Counted from the stretch's first letter, positions 18,214-28,210 are shown. The stretch is 64,000 bases of DNA from Pseudomonas sp. MN1F (GCF_009391885.1 NZ_VZII01000002.1:1-64000); one strand, 5' to 3'. Translations and numbers: made by a program. Notes: a model not told the origin generated them from the letters alone.

Positions 18214-19125
18214 TCAGACGCCCCCAACTTTCTGCACTCTTTTTGCACGACAAAACTCAGAAACCACCCAGTTACGAAACTGGTTTGCCCCCTCGCCTCT
18301 AACCGTCGGACTTTGACACAAATAATAATAGACCTTTAATGACAGGGCATTTCCAAATGGCGTTATAAGCTCACCAGATTTAACCTTATCCCTCATAAAC
18401 AAAGAAGACCCAAGAATTAGACCACTTCCAATTAATGCAGCCTTTTCCAACAGAGCAGGATCCTTTACAACCATACCTCGTCGAGCTAAACCTGGGTCAA
18501 TTCCTGCCAGCTCGCACCAAGCCACCCACCACTCTCTGTCAAATTCGTGAATCAAGCTAAAATTTGAAAGCTCTTGAAGCGGAAGTGACGTGAGGCCTTT
18601 AGTCAATGACGGATTACAGATCGGTAATAGTTCGTCGACGAGCAAAAGCTCATGATCAGCATCTTCCATTTCCTCTCTTGAGTAAAAAATCTTATAATCA
18701 AATTTCTCCCTATCTTCTACTGGCGAACTCAAAGAGCTATGCAGTACAACGTCGACATTAGGGCGATTAGAAACGAAACCGTTCAGCCGAGGAAGCAACC
18801 AATTTGCGGACAACAACGGAGTTACACTTAGGACCAACCTATTATTCGCGCTTGACAAATTGGAAATCACCTCAAATGTATCAGCAAGCTTATCAAGACA
18901 CTCGACACTTGACCTCAGTAAAATTTCACCCTCGTGTGTTAACTCAACCCCCTGGTGTTTTCGAGTCAATAGCCGAATGTTGATTTTCTCTTCCAGCTTC
19001 CTAATTTGATGACTAACCGCCGCCTGTGTCACATTTAGTTCTTTAGCCGCCATGGTAAAACTCAGATTGCGACCAACTGCCTCAAAATAACGGATCGCCA
19101 ATAGCGATGGAAGTCTTCTACTCAT
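18214..19125 (-). CDS. LysR family regulator, GcvA-like
   Basis: 303 residues. The HTH (about 5-65) is LLAIRYFEAVGRNLSFTMAA, then KELNVTQAAVSHQIRKLEE, with the GcvA-type ending. The effector domain follows at about 90-300. The WWVAWCELAG segment with GSGLILGSSLFMRDKV is characteristic of GcvA/AmpR-like members. AT-rich codon use compared with core genes. No obvious partner gene next to it, so its target is unknown. Confidence 0.88.
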   Translation of the reverse strand: MSRRLPSLLAIRYFEAVGRNLSFTMAAKELNVTQAAVSHQIRKLEEKINIRLLTRKHQGVELTHEGEILLRSSVECLDKLADTFEVISNLSSANNRLVLSVTPLLSANWLLPRLNGFVSNRPNVDVVLHSSLSSPVEDREKFDYKIFYSREEMEDADHELLLVDELLPICNPSLTKGLTSLPLQELSNFSLIHEFDREWWVAWCELAGIDPGLARRGMVVKDPALLEKAALIGSGLILGSSLFMRDKVKSGELITPFGNALSLKVYYYLCQSPTVRGEGANQFRNWVVSEFCRAKRVQKVGGV

Positions 19126-20501
19126 GGGAACCTATACCTCGCCAAAAACTGTCAGCCGTCCAACTCTACGCATCTATGCTAGACCTTATAGGATATTTTA
19201 TTCAATAGCGCGAACTGATCAGATTTTTCGCGCACAGGGCAACGATCATAAAATAATTGAGCGCCTTTTCCGCATTCAAGGCGAACTCTGATCAAGTTTC
19301 TCAGCGATCGGTAATGACCGGCTTTCTGTCCAAACACAGCTCGACTTTCAGACGAAAATATGTGTATCTCCCGGCACAGAGCCTTGCTTGGTAAGCCTTT
19401 CAGGCGTGCTGCTCCTCAGTACTTAATAAGTACCAGCGATCCATCCATAGTTTCGGCAGCGCAAACGGGGTGCTCAGCGGGGCTGGCGACCATGCCATAG
19501 AGGCAAGTCTTCCATAAACGGTACTGCCACAGCCCCACAGAAGGGATGTTCGACCTTCGCCCGTCACAGCTTTGTCCTTCTCGATCCTTCGTCTGGCCTT
19601 GTAAAGCGCACTGCATTTGCTCAGGTGTTTGCAGGTACCGCGCCGGGCTGCGATCTGCTAGGTCACTTACCCCCTCCACGCCCGGGTCGCTTTTCAACAT
19701 CAGCATCCCCCCCCGCTTGTGCACGGACGATATGTTCTTGACCATGCAGCAAGCACTGCGACTTCTACCACGTCGGCGTTATTCGTAGTAGTGCCATGAC
19801 CGTGAAGGACCAGTTACGCCATTATGGCCCTCATGCTGAATAGCACTGGCTGCCCTTCATCATCTGATGCGCTTGCCTTCCTTATTCTTGGTCGAGCTGG
19901 GCAGCATACACCACTGCCTTAACCTCAAACTGCCAAGCTTATGCCAGCTTCTCCGACCCCTTGACTGAAATTCCCTGCCTAAAAAAACTAATGGGCCAAT
20001 TAGTTTTTTTAGGTTGCATCCAGTTTCTGGCAGTCACATAGTTTCACCATATTACTGTGAATCGTAGCAAACGAGCACTCAAACCCAAGAACCACATCAG
20101 CCCGGCCGCTCGGTGCAAAATTCAAACACTAGAATATAACACCGCCAACCGCTAAGGTCAGCTTTTCGCAGACGTCGCCAGGATACAGAAACACTGCCTG
20201 GACCTATCACTCCAGCGAGCAATACGTGTACTTGACACACCCCAGCGGAGATTACTGAAACACACTAAAATCCAGAATAAAACCAAAAAAGCAATGCAAA
20301 AATTTCAGACCTCGCTAGAGTCCAACAGTAAATTTTCAGCCATAGGCATTACAGAACTAATCACCTAATATCACCTGCCCCACACTCATAACACAGTACA
20401 GACGATAGATACTCTAAGCGACTTCGAGACCGTTTGCCCAATAGGCACCGTGCGGCTCAAGTCAGTTTAAAAATATAAAAAACAACCATAAGGAGTACTA
20501 A
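19126..20501. other. 1.4 kb stretch without a convincing gene
   Basis: A 109-codon minus-strand frame (19416-19745) and a short plus-strand frame around 19755-19840 (CDFYHVGVIRSSAM-like text broken by a stop) look like decayed coding DNA. I could not name the source. Composition changes from GC-rich (19400-19950) to AT-rich (20000-20500), suggesting a join. The hairpin at 19978-20013 lies at that boundary. Confidence 0.4.
19978..20013. terminator. 15-bp perfect inverted repeat with A/T runs (bidirectional terminator-like)
   Basis: CCTAAAAAAACTAAT, loop GGGCCA, ATTAGTTTTTTTAGG. The A7 and T7 runs make it look like a bidirectional terminator, though the stem is AT-rich and no gene ends right beside it. 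Confidence 0.5.
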
Positions 20502-21377
20502 GTGGGAAAATATCGCAAATGGCTCCTCGCTTCTGCACTGTGGGCGTCCATGGCCAACGCTGAATACGTTAAGGTTTCCGATGACCTCAACATCCACTAC
20601 CTCACGTCTGGAGAGGGCCCAAGAGTTGTTTTGCTCGTCCCTGGCTGGATTATGAGCGCAGACGTCTTCGAAAAGCAACTTTCCTATTTTAAAGACTCAA
20701 AGAAGTACAAGTTGATTGCTATTGACCCTCGCAGCCAAGGCCTCTCAACACATACTAATGAAGGCAATTATTACGAGCAGCATGGGCGTGATCTTAACGC
20801 CCTGATCGTAAAGCTCAATCTGAATAAATTTGTGTTAGTCGGCTGGTCAAACGGTGGATTTGACGCGCTCTCCTACGTGCACCAATTTGGCGCCGACAGG
20901 CTGGCTGGCTTTGTAATGCTAGATGCAGCGCCGACAGGAAACGCAACAAGTAATGCAAGTGAGTGGGTTTGGTATTCCCGAGACGATAACGATCACTTCT
21001 GTGAACAGCTCACGCAAGGTTCTTTAAATGATCGGCAGAAGATGAACACCGAATTTGCTCACTGGATGGTGACTAACCCTACTCCAGAGTACATGAACTG
21101 GATTACCAAAATTTCCAACATGACTAGCGACGGCGTGGCTGCACTGACCAATGCGAACAGTTTTTATCAAGATTACCGAGCGGATCTTCGCGACTTGGAA
21201 AATAAAGTACCACTGCTTTACGTAGTACGCCAAGATTGGAAGCATTCCGTACCTAAGTGGAGCAAAGAAAACACACCGACTGCGTCAATAGCGCTTATGG
21301 ACAAACACATTTCTTTCTGGGAGCATCCGGAGCAATTTAATGTTCCGCTGGAGAAATTCCTGGGTAATTTAAACTAA
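20502..21377 (+). CDS. Exported alpha/beta hydrolase
   Basis: 291 residues from a GTG start with an AAGGAG box 6 bases before. The first 21 residues (MGKYRKWLLASALWASMANA) are a clear Sec signal peptide with an ANA cut site. The mature part is an alpha/beta-hydrolase fold: VVLLVPGWIMSADVF (oxyanion loop), AIDPRSQGLS, and the nucleophile elbow VGWSNGGFD with the catalytic serine near residue 117. A late histidine (DKHISFWEHPE) follows. Substrate unknown; esterase or lactonase activity would be usual. A terminator follows about 80 bases later. Confidence 0.85.
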   Translation: MGKYRKWLLASALWASMANAEYVKVSDDLNIHYLTSGEGPRVVLLVPGWIMSADVFEKQLSYFKDSKKYKLIAIDPRSQGLSTHTNEGNYYEQHGRDLNALIVKLNLNKFVLVGWSNGGFDALSYVHQFGADRLAGFVMLDAAPTGNATSNASEWVWYSRDDNDHFCEQLTQGSLNDRQKMNTEFAHWMVTNPTPEYMNWITKISNMTSDGVAALTNANSFYQDYRADLRDLENKVPLLYVVRQDWKHSVPKWSKENTPTASIALMDKHISFWEHPEQFNVPLEKFLGNLN

Positions 21378-21457
21378 ATCTTCAGAATGCATTAGCTCTC
21401 CAGCACCGCATCTATTAGCACACCCCTCTAGCCGCAAAACTCCTCCTCAACAAAAAT

Positions 21458-21479
21458 AGCCCAGCCGAAAGTCTGGGCT
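21458..21479 (+). terminator. Hairpin after the hydrolase gene
   Basis: AGCCCAG, eight-base loop, CTGGGCT. A-rich on the left, no long T-run on the right; probable terminator. Confidence 0.5.
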
Positions 21480-21507
21480 TCCAACGCAAAATCAGCAGGA
21501 TTAACGC

Positions 21508-21906
21508 CTAGTCACGCGAAGCCCACAATCGCAGCACCGGCTGCCCACTCTGCAGGTCACCACCTAGTCCTTCGATGGCGGCCTGGAGGACTTGCAGTTG
21601 CAAGGCCGCCGCCTGCTTGAAAGGTTGTGGGGGCAGCACTTGGATTTCGCGCAGGGTATCGCGCACCTGCGCCGCCTTGGTCGGGTCGACAAAGCCGCGC
21701 TGCGGGTGCCAGTGGGCGAGCGCCCCCAGGTGTATGCGCAACGTGCCGGCAGACAGCCGTGCACCGTAGGCCGCTAGGAGCGCAGCACACTGACGCCGGC
21801 AGCAGTTCCACCCTTCAAGGTGCTCGATGGTCTGGGCGTGGCCAGCCCGGCATGCCGCCAGCCGATACCGATCTGCGTCGCTCACGTAACCTCCCGCATG
21901 CAGCAC
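21508..21906 (-). pseudogene. Tyrosine recombinase fragment, N-terminal part only
   Basis: 132 residues. TLRIHLGALAHWHPQRGFVD followed by PTKAAQVRDTLREIQ matches the N-terminal SAM-like core-binding domain of phage/ICE integrases. It stops where the catalytic domain should begin, so there is no R-H-R-Y catalytic set and it cannot recombine DNA. GC-rich DNA in an AT-rich setting. It lies 360 bases from the ICE-end gene, so it is probably a scrap of the same former element. Confidence 0.55.
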
Positions 21907-22269
21907 TCAAGCGCGCAATCCATCAAAAACGTCCGTCAGCTTCCGGAAATCTGTACTCTCGAACGTAAGCTTCTCGCATGGACTTTTCAAGCCTCGTCGC
22001 ACAACTTGACTAGACCTTCGGACTGCCTATCCAGGACAAAATCAAATCGAAAAAAGTGTGTATATAAGTAGAGTTTTGAGAGAAGATTCTGGCAAAAATG
22101 AATAGCGTCGAAACCTGTCGCGATCGGCTCTCTTCAGCCGAACCAAAAGACCATTTCACAGTCACTGCCTTTGGATCCGAAAATCCATTTGGATCCTCCG
22201 CTCGACAGAGGGCCCGAATCAGCAGCCCCCGCCAGCGATTAGGATGACCATAGCAGGAGGCTGATTGAC

Positions 22270-23007
22270 ATGGACTCGATCAAGAGCTGCTACCACCCCA
22301 TTGATGCCGCGATCCTTTGGTGCAACCTCACCGATCACTCTACAGAGATCCTGCAAGTAGAGATCTCTCACTCAGGTGAACTGCTCAAACATTTTCCACA
22401 ATGGCCCAACCTTCAGTTCCATGTAGAGCGAATTTACGACGCCATCGCCTCTGGGGAGTTGGCTGCAACTTTCCTCGGCGGACCCATCACGCCTAATGAC
22501 CACGTCGAACGCGTGTATTGGTCCATCCGCCGTACAGATCTGAGAGTATGGTCCGCTCTAAACCACCCAGAGGATAAGCCCGAGTTTCTATTTCCAAAGA
22601 ACACTGACCACCTCGAGTGCGTGAATCTCAACGTTTTCATGGCAGTGCAAGCTGAGCGAGACTTCTACGCGCGCGAATACGAAAAAATGCATCAGGCTTT
22701 TGATTCCCTCGCCAAAGAGATGGCTGCGTATAAAGAGCAAGAGCACGAATTGGCAGCACAGCTCGAGGGAGTTGGGCCTGCATCCGAGACATCCACCAAG
22801 GTGCACCACACGATTATCGGAGCCCTGCTAGCGGTAATGCTTGAAAAGTCAAAGAGCGGCCAACCGCGGTCAATCTACAAGACCCAGGCTGCGGTAGTCG
22901 ATGCCATCACTACGCTGTTCCCAGGTGTTGCTGGGTTGAGCAAACGCACCCTTGATCGGAAATTTGCGCAGGCGCGCCGTCGGATTGCCCAGGCGGTAGA
23001 TGCCTAG
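22270..23007 (+). CDS. ICE-end protein of unknown function, copy 1
   Basis: 245 residues, a close relative of the gene at 54122-54859 (both open MD-x-IKSCYHPIDAAILWC). There is a globular N-terminal domain (1-125), a predicted coiled coil around 128-165 (AQAERDFYAREYEKMHQAF...), and a C-terminal helical domain with LSKRTLDRKFAQARRRIAQA that could bind DNA. I do not recognise a named family. The second copy sits directly upstream of alpA-parA in the ICE, which suggests a role in ICE maintenance or control. An AGGAGG box lies 9 bases before the ATG. The gene is intact although its surroundings are wrecked. Confidence 0.75.
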   Translation: MDSIKSCYHPIDAAILWCNLTDHSTEILQVEISHSGELLKHFPQWPNLQFHVERIYDAIASGELAATFLGGPITPNDHVERVYWSIRRTDLRVWSALNHPEDKPEFLFPKNTDHLECVNLNVFMAVQAERDFYAREYEKMHQAFDSLAKEMAAYKEQEHELAAQLEGVGPASETSTKVHHTIIGALLAVMLEKSKSGQPRSIYKTQAAVVDAITTLFPGVAGLSKRTLDRKFAQARRRIAQAVDA

Positions 23008-23010
23008 CGC

Positions 23011-23087
23011 CGAATAGCCAGGCAATGACGGCCATTGCCTGGCAATGATTTTTCACCCCCACGGACCTTCAATGACTGTCACATCCC
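23011..23087 (+). repeat. 77-base conserved tail of the ICE-end gene, copy 1
   Basis: Matches 54863-54939 at 74 of 77 positions by eye. It contains the hairpin CCAGGCAATG/CATTGCCTGG (a probable terminator, followed by ATTTTT). A further 40 conserved bases end at the IS3 insertion point. The non-coding tail is better conserved than the gene before it. Confidence 0.8.
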
Positions 23088-23393
23088 TGAATCGCCCCTG
23101 GTTTCCTAGACACTCTCCAAGCTCAGGAAATAGCGTTTCTCATACTCTACTGGAGACAGCTGCATAGCACTGCTGTGTCGGCGTTTAGGGTTATAGAACA
23201 TCTCGATGTAATCGAAAATATCACTTCGGGCTTCTTCACGGGTTGTGTAGATCTTTCGTCGGACTCGCTCCCGCTTCAAAAGCTGGAAAAAGCTCTCGGC
23301 TACGGCATTGTCGGGGCAGTTTCCCCGCCGGCTCATGCTGCTGATTACATTGTTGGCCTTCAAGAAACTTTGCCAATCCGAGCTACTGAACTG

Positions 23394-24841
23394 GGCGGAT
23401 TCAACCGGTCGTCGCAACACTGGATTGTTGTACAGACTTCAGATACTCATCCAGTGTTTCGGCAGGTGTTTTCCAGCCGAGTGTTTTTCGAGGTCTAGTG
23501 TTAAGTATGTGAGCTACCGCCTGTATTTCTTGGGCACTCCAACGAGAGAGGTCAGTCCCTTTCGGGAAGTATTGCCGCAGAAGGCCGTTCGTATTTTCGT
23601 TGGTGCCGCGCTGCCATGGACTATGTGGATCAGCAAAGAAAACCTTTACTCCGGACTCGATGGTAAATCGAGCGTGATCCGACAGCTCCTTTCCACGATC
23701 CCAGGTCAAAGATCGCCACAGCTCGCTGGGAAGCTCAGCCACCGTCTTCTTCAATGCATTGGCCATACTAACAGCCCCATAGCCAACCAGCGCCGGGCCA
23801 TTCTTCGTGCGGGGAATTAGCCCATAACCTTCCTCGCGAGGCAGATGGACAAGCATGGTAAATCGAGTTGAGCGCTCGACCAGAGTTCCAATCGCAGAAC
23901 GGTTCAGACCGATGATCAGGTCACCCTCCCAATGCCCGGGCACAGCCCGATCTTCTACCTCAGCTGGGCGACTGGAGATCATGACGTCCTCGCTGACGTG
24001 TGCCCACACTTTGGCCTGCGCTCTGGCTCTCGGCACGCGCAATGCTCGTCCTGAGCGCAGGCAGCTCACCAGTTCGCGCTTGAGAGCTCCTCTACCCTGA
24101 ATGTAGAGTGCCTGATATATCGCTTCATGAGAAATGCGCATGGATTCATCATCCGGAAAATCGATCTAGAGCCGGTTGGCAATCTGTTCAGGCGACCAGC
24201 CATTGACCCATTTACGGTCACTGCGATGCGGTTTATTTCGGCCTTTGAAGGGTGCTTGCCGAGGCCCAGAAATCTCACGACCATCGGCGTCTTGAACCTT
24301 GCCCTCAAGGCGGTCGTGTACGTACTGGTGCAGTCGCGGGTTAGTGACCAGTTTCGCTGGTTTCGGCCTCTTGGCCACCAGTTCTGCCTTCCATTGCGCT
24401 ACTGACGCTCGATATTCAAGCCGACCGCAACGGGTAGCAGCATTGCGTGTGAGCTCCCGTGAAATTGTCGATGGGCTTCTTCCAAGGCGACGGGCGATCT
24501 CACGAACGCCAACACTTTGCGCTCGAAGCAGCCCAATCTCTTCTCGCTCTGCAAACGATAAGTATCGTCCCGATATGTGATTCGACATGAATAATGGCAT
24601 CCCGCCTCGATGACGGAACCAGCGTGTACCTACCGCTGTTGATACGCCAACGGCATGTGCTGCCTTTTCGCTTGTGATGCCTGTTGCAATCTGCACCCAA
24701 AATAGCCGTTCGATCTCATTACGAAGTGAGGGTGCACCTGGAGAACGCATCGCTCCCCGCCCAGTCAATTTTTGCATCCATCCTGCGGGTCGCCCCATAA
24801 ACACCTCGATCAAGGTGTTGCGACGACCGGTTGAATCCGCC
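23394..24841 (-). mobile_element. IS30-family element inside the IS3 orfB
   Basis: 1448 bp with perfect 25-base inverted repeats, each starting GGCGGATTCAACCGGTCGTC from its end. A 3-base target duplication (CTG at 23391-23393 and 24842-24844) flanks it. Removing it restores the host transposase frame, so the order of events is clear: IS3 first, IS30 second. Confidence 0.92.
23401..24813 (-). pseudogene. IS30 transposase with one in-frame amber codon
   Basis: One continuous frame except for a TAG at 24166-24168. Before it: SGRYLSFAEREEIGLLRAQS, GRSPSTISREL (HTH) and GWSPEQIANRL. After it: IDFPDDESMRISHEAIYQAL, the GDLIIG aspartate region, LTWDRGKE and NENTNGLLRQYFPKGTD with the catalytic glutamate. 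The expected residue at the stop is probably glutamine (CAG to TAG). It is otherwise full length, so the inactivation is recent, or the stop is a sequencing error. Confidence 0.85.
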
Positions 24842-25428
24842 CTGACTGCCTTGATCTGAGTGAATCATCACTTGCTGCTGAGGCTTGCGTCGCCAAACAG
24901 CCATCAACATCGCGTCGATAGCTAGGTCGCTGCTCATCCTTGGCTTCATTGACCAACCTATTACTTGGCGTGAGAACAGATCCAGCACTACCGCGAGGTA
25001 GAGCCACCCTTCATAGGTGCGGATGTAAGTGATATCTGTCACCCAGACCTTGTTCGGCTCACTGACCTTGAACTGCCGCGCGAGGTGGTTGGGCGAGGCC
25101 ACTGTTGGTTTTCCACCATAGAACCCTGGACGCCGCCGATAGCCCCTTTGAGAACGCAGCCCCTCCGCCTGCATCAAGCGCCCGACTCGATTTCGACCGC
25201 ATTCCTCTCCCAGCTCACGCAGGTCATCGTGAATTTTGCGGTAGCCGTATACACCTCCGCTCTCTAGCCAAGCGTGTTTGATCAAGCCAAGCAGACGTTG
25301 ATCTTCTTTTGCTCGGGAAGATTGAGGCTCGGCCAGCCAGGCGTAATAACCGCTGGGGTGCACCTTGAGGGTTTGGCAAAGGCGCCGCACCGGGTAATCA
25401 GTCGAGTGCTTCTTGATGAAGGCGTACT

Positions 25429-25707
25429 TCAGCCGCACTCCTTGGCAAAGTACGCGGCGGCCTTTTTTAAGATGTCTCGCTCTTCCGTCACGCGCTTGAG
25501 TTCAGCGCGTAGCTTGCGCAGTTCGGCCTGCTGATCGTCGTCTTGCTGACGCTGCTCTTGGGGCTTGCTGTAGACCTTGATCCAGGCGTAAAGGCTGTGC
25601 ACGGACATACCCAGGCGCTGGGCGACATCGGCGACAGGTTTGCCTTTCTCGGTCACTTGCTTGACCGCTTCGATCTTGAATTCTTCGGGGTAACGCTGAC
25701 GACTCAT
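25429..25707 (-). CDS. IS3 OrfA
   Basis: 92 residues: MSRQRYPEEFKIEAVKQVTE then KGKPVADVAQRLGMSVHSLY (helix-turn-helix), and a leucine-zipper region ending ERDILKKAAAYFAKECG. It binds the IS ends and forms OrfAB by frameshift. Intact, but useless here because OrfB is split. Confidence 0.9.
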   Translation of the reverse strand: MSRQRYPEEFKIEAVKQVTEKGKPVADVAQRLGMSVHSLYAWIKVYSKPQEQRQQDDDQQAELRKLRAELKRVTEERDILKKAAAYFAKECG

Positions 25708-25770
25708 GGCACCTCCTATTTGGGCCTCATTATGAGGCTTGGAGATGTCTACGAAACTAGGGGCGATTCA

Positions 25771-26099
25771 AGCCAGGACGACCGCGTAAACGTAGCCGGT
25801 GGTTGCTGGCTGACAAGGGATACGATGCCGAGCACCTGCGCCAGTACTGCGACCGTTACCGAATGCAGCCGGTAATCCCATTGCGCGCTATGCCGCGCAA
25901 ACCTCGACCTGGCTTGCCCCGACTGTTTGACCGGCCCAAATACCGGCAACGGAACATCATTGAGCGGATGTTTGGCTGGCTGAAAGAAAATCGCAGGATC
26001 GGCACTCGCTATGACAAGCTGGCCAAGAGCTTTGCAGCCATGGTCACCTTGGCCTGCAGCCTACGTTGCATGCGGCAATACTTTTCGTACAAAGCCTAG
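25771..26099 (+). pseudogene. IS5-family transposase, C-terminal fragment
   Basis: Reads GRPRKRSRWLLADKGYDAEH, then RAMPRKPRPGLPRLFDRPKY and IIERMFGWLKENRRIGTRYD, the last third of an IS5-type DDE transposase with the final catalytic glutamate. It is cut by the IS3 right end at 25770 and ends at a normal stop. The N-terminal two thirds are gone. Confidence 0.8.
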
Positions 26100-26100
26100 T

Positions 26101-26236
26101 GAGCGTCAATGCGACCCTACGCTGGCTCAACGTCGAGCGCGCCCTGCGTCATCGGCAAGCGCTTCCGTACCCGATCCTGGCACCGCTGCTGGGCTTGTTC
26201 GGGCTGATCGTTTCCACCCTGCTGTTGCTGCCTTGA
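26101..26236 (+). pseudogene. DUF202 (YidH-like) membrane protein, C-terminal fragment
   Basis: About 44 residues ending LRWLNVERALRHRQ and then a hydrophobic helix (PLLGLFGLIVSTLLLLP) before the stop, as at the end of DUF202 proteins. The stop lies 11 bases before the intact DUF202 gene, the normal two-gene arrangement. The front was lost to the IS5 insertion or deletion. Confidence 0.6.
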
Positions 26237-26247
26237 GGGCACCCAAC

Positions 26248-26556
26248 ATGCCCCTGCATGACGACCAAGGCCTGCAGCCCGAGCGCACGGCGTTGACCTG
26301 GGAGCGCACGGTGCTGTCTACCTTGGTATTGGGATGCATCGTTTTTCGTCATCCCCTGGCCCATTACGTTGCCATGACCACACTCATGCTCATGGCAGTG
26401 GCTATCGGCACCGTCTATTCGCTGTTGATTGGCGGCGGCTATCGCAGGTCAGCGCGGCACATCCGCGAAGAAAGCTCGGCCCCCCGACCGGGCGCTGTGG
26501 TGGCATTGGGGTTTGGCGTTGCGCTGCTGAGCATTGCAACATGGTGGAGCACCTGA
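26248..26556 (+). CDS. DUF202 family inner-membrane protein
   Basis: 102 residues with the DUF202 opening LQPERTALTWERTVLSTLVL (conserved E-R-T-x-L-x-W-x-R-T) and three hydrophobic spans. Function unknown in the family. It is the intact partner of the fragment just upstream, so it marks a surviving bit of old host chromosome between mobile-element debris. Confidence 0.8.
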   Translation: MPLHDDQGLQPERTALTWERTVLSTLVLGCIVFRHPLAHYVAMTTLMLMAVAIGTVYSLLIGGGYRRSARHIREESSAPRPGAVVALGFGVALLSIATWWST

Positions 26557-26589
26557 TCTCCGAGGAAACACGCACGCCCCTATGCAACG

Positions 26590-26909
26590 AGCTCTGCCAG
26601 GGAACCGCGTTTATAGGCTGGAAGACCGCCTTCGACTTTCGCGTAGTGCGGCTAAATCAGAGCAATCAAATCCTTCCATGGAATCACTTGATCCTTCTCG
26701 ATAAGAAACAACTCATTGCGGGTCTGCTCACACATACCGGCGGACTCAGCATCGGCGAAGGTCATCTGCTTCATCGGGATAATCGGGTAGTTGGATCTGG
26801 GCAGGGCTTTGGCCAGGAAGTGGGTGCTTCTCATCCAGTATTTGGGAGTTCCAAAAAGATGCTCGACAGTCTGTAGCCGCAGCTTCATCTTTTCTGCGTC
26901 AATTTCCAA
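26590..26909 (-). pseudogene. Chimeric transposase scrap
   Basis: The first part reads KLRLQTVEHLFGTPKYWMRS and THFLAKAL, the C-terminal end of a DDE transposase. It runs directly into MKQMTFADAESAGMCEQTRN and ELFLIEKDQVIPWKDLIALI, the N-terminal start of another IS5-type transposase. An amber codon and PHYAKVEGG-like text then follow. So the tail of one element is joined to the head of another. Not functional. Confidence 0.6.
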
Positions 26910-26977
26910 GTGGATCTGTACCGCTTCGCTTGATGTTCCGAGCGCTCCGGTGACTAGGTGTCAGCTGGAGGATAGCG

Positions 26978-28210
26978 CTAATGGCGGGCTGCCACGAGTC
27001 GGCGTCGACCTGAGGTATATCCGAAATACAGCATCGCTACGCCTACCCCGCTAAGAAATATCTCAACGTGCGCATAGCCAATGACCGGCGTATAAAGCAC
27101 CCCGACTAGCAACGGCCCGAGTGCGCCCAGGCCATAGCCGACGCCTTGCACCATGCTCGAAAGTTCTGCCGCAACCTGTGCGTTTGCCGAGCGCAGCACA
27201 ATCATGGTGATGGCAATGGAAGTCAAGGCACCTTGCCCGATGCCTTGTACCCCGCCCCACAGCCATACCGTGTCGAGCGGCGCGGACAGGCAGCCGAGAA
27301 AACCGACCGTGGTGAGCACCACCACAACAACATTGAACCAGGATTGATTCGGCAAGCGTGTGGCTATCAGCGGCCCGAACAGACAAGCGACCATTTGTAG
27401 CAGGATTGAACTGGAGACGATGACGCTGGACTCCAGAGGTGTCATCCCCCGCCCATTCAGAAACGGGGCGAGCCAGCCAAACACGGTAAACGAATACATC
27501 GATTGCAGCACCATGAACAGCGTGAGTTGCCAGGCTAGCGCGCAGCGCCACACCCCTCGTACGCGCGGCGCAGCCTTGGGTGCCAGCGCACTGCCCTTGG
27601 GCAGTTGGAAAAGCCAGCAGGCACAGGCTGCCGCTGCCGGCACTGACCACAGCGCCAACGCCGTCGTCCAGCCACCGCCCAAGGTGCTTTGCAGCGCCAG
27701 GGTGAACCCTGCGGCAGTCGCCGCCCCGCTCAACAGCGCCATGGAGTAGAGGCCGGCCATCAGCCCGGTGATCTTGGCGAAGTCGCGTTTGATAAGCCCA
27801 GGGAGCAATACGTTGATGATTGCGATGGCGCTGCCAATGACGATCGAACCGACCACCAGGCCGCTGACGTTCCCGGCGCCACGTATCAATAGCCCTACGG
27901 ACAATGCCACCATCAATACCAATATCGTGCGCTCTGTGCCTATTTTGCGGGCAAGCCAGGGCGCCACGGGCGCGAACAACCCCAGGCAAAGTACAGGCAG
28001 CGTGGTAATTGCACTGGCGACGGCAGGCGTCAGGCCTAGGTCGCTGGATATATCGGCAAGCACAGCGCCGAGGCTTGGGTATGCAGTGCGAAGGTTGAAG
28101 GCTACGAAAATGATGCTGCAGACGAAATAAAAAAGCCGCGAACCCTTGGCAATTTTGCCAGGTTGCGGCAGCCCCCGTTCATTGCGAGCGTGCGCTGTAG
28201 TGTACTCCAC
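26978..28210 (-). CDS. MFS transporter, CynX/NimT type
   Basis: 410 residues, about 12 membrane spans. It has FVAFNLRTAYPSLGAVLADI in the first loop, PWLARKIGTERTI in the loop-2/3 region and ALAPKAAPRVRG in the central loop. The CynX group moves cyanate, nitro-imidazoles or small anions. GTG start with GGAGG six bases before it. It lies 81 bases after creatinase on the same strand, but a terminator intervenes. Whether it exports or imports a creatinine-pathway compound is unknown. Confidence 0.82.
   Translation of the reverse strand: MEYTTAHARNERGLPQPGKIAKGSRLFYFVCSIIFVAFNLRTAYPSLGAVLADISSDLGLTPAVASAITTLPVLCLGLFAPVAPWLARKIGTERTILVLMVALSVGLLIRGAGNVSGLVVGSIVIGSAIAIINVLLPGLIKRDFAKITGLMAGLYSMALLSGAATAAGFTLALQSTLGGGWTTALALWSVPAAAACACWLFQLPKGSALAPKAAPRVRGVWRCALAWQLTLFMVLQSMYSFTVFGWLAPFLNGRGMTPLESSVIVSSSILLQMVACLFGPLIATRLPNQSWFNVVVVVLTTVGFLGCLSAPLDTVWLWGGVQGIGQGALTSIAITMIVLRSANAQVAAELSSMVQGVGYGLGALGPLLVGVLYTPVIGYAHVEIFLSGVGVAMLYFGYTSGRRRLVAARH

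Larger units (their letters stand above)
23106..25438 (-). pseudogene. IS3 OrfB transposase, split by IS30 insertion
   Basis: The N-terminal part (25438 to 24845) carries the first DDE aspartate in VWVTDITYIRTYEGWLYLAV and the second in MIHSDQGSQ. The C-terminal part (23390 to 23106) resumes FSSSDWQSFLKANNV and carries the glutamate in DNAVAESFFQLLK. Removing the IS30 element and one copy of CAG rejoins the frame exactly at HSDQGSQ/FSSSDW. OrfB would normally be made by -1 frameshifting from OrfA, whose end it overlaps. Confidence 0.88.
23088..25770 (-). mobile_element. IS3-family insertion sequence, interrupted by IS30
   Basis: Ends are inverted repeats: TGAATCGCCCCTGGTTTCCT from 23088, and TGAATCGCCCCTAGTTTCGT read inward from 25770. 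Without the nested IS30 and its 3-base duplication the element is about 1232 bp, normal for IS3. Encodes OrfA and a split OrfB on the minus strand. The flanks are not duplicated: ICE tail on the left, IS5 transposase remnant on the right. A deletion next to the element probably happened. Confidence 0.88.

Noticed and set aside
19416..19745. 109-codon minus-strand frame as a gene
   Set aside because: No motif, poor start context, disordered composition; more like decayed DNA.
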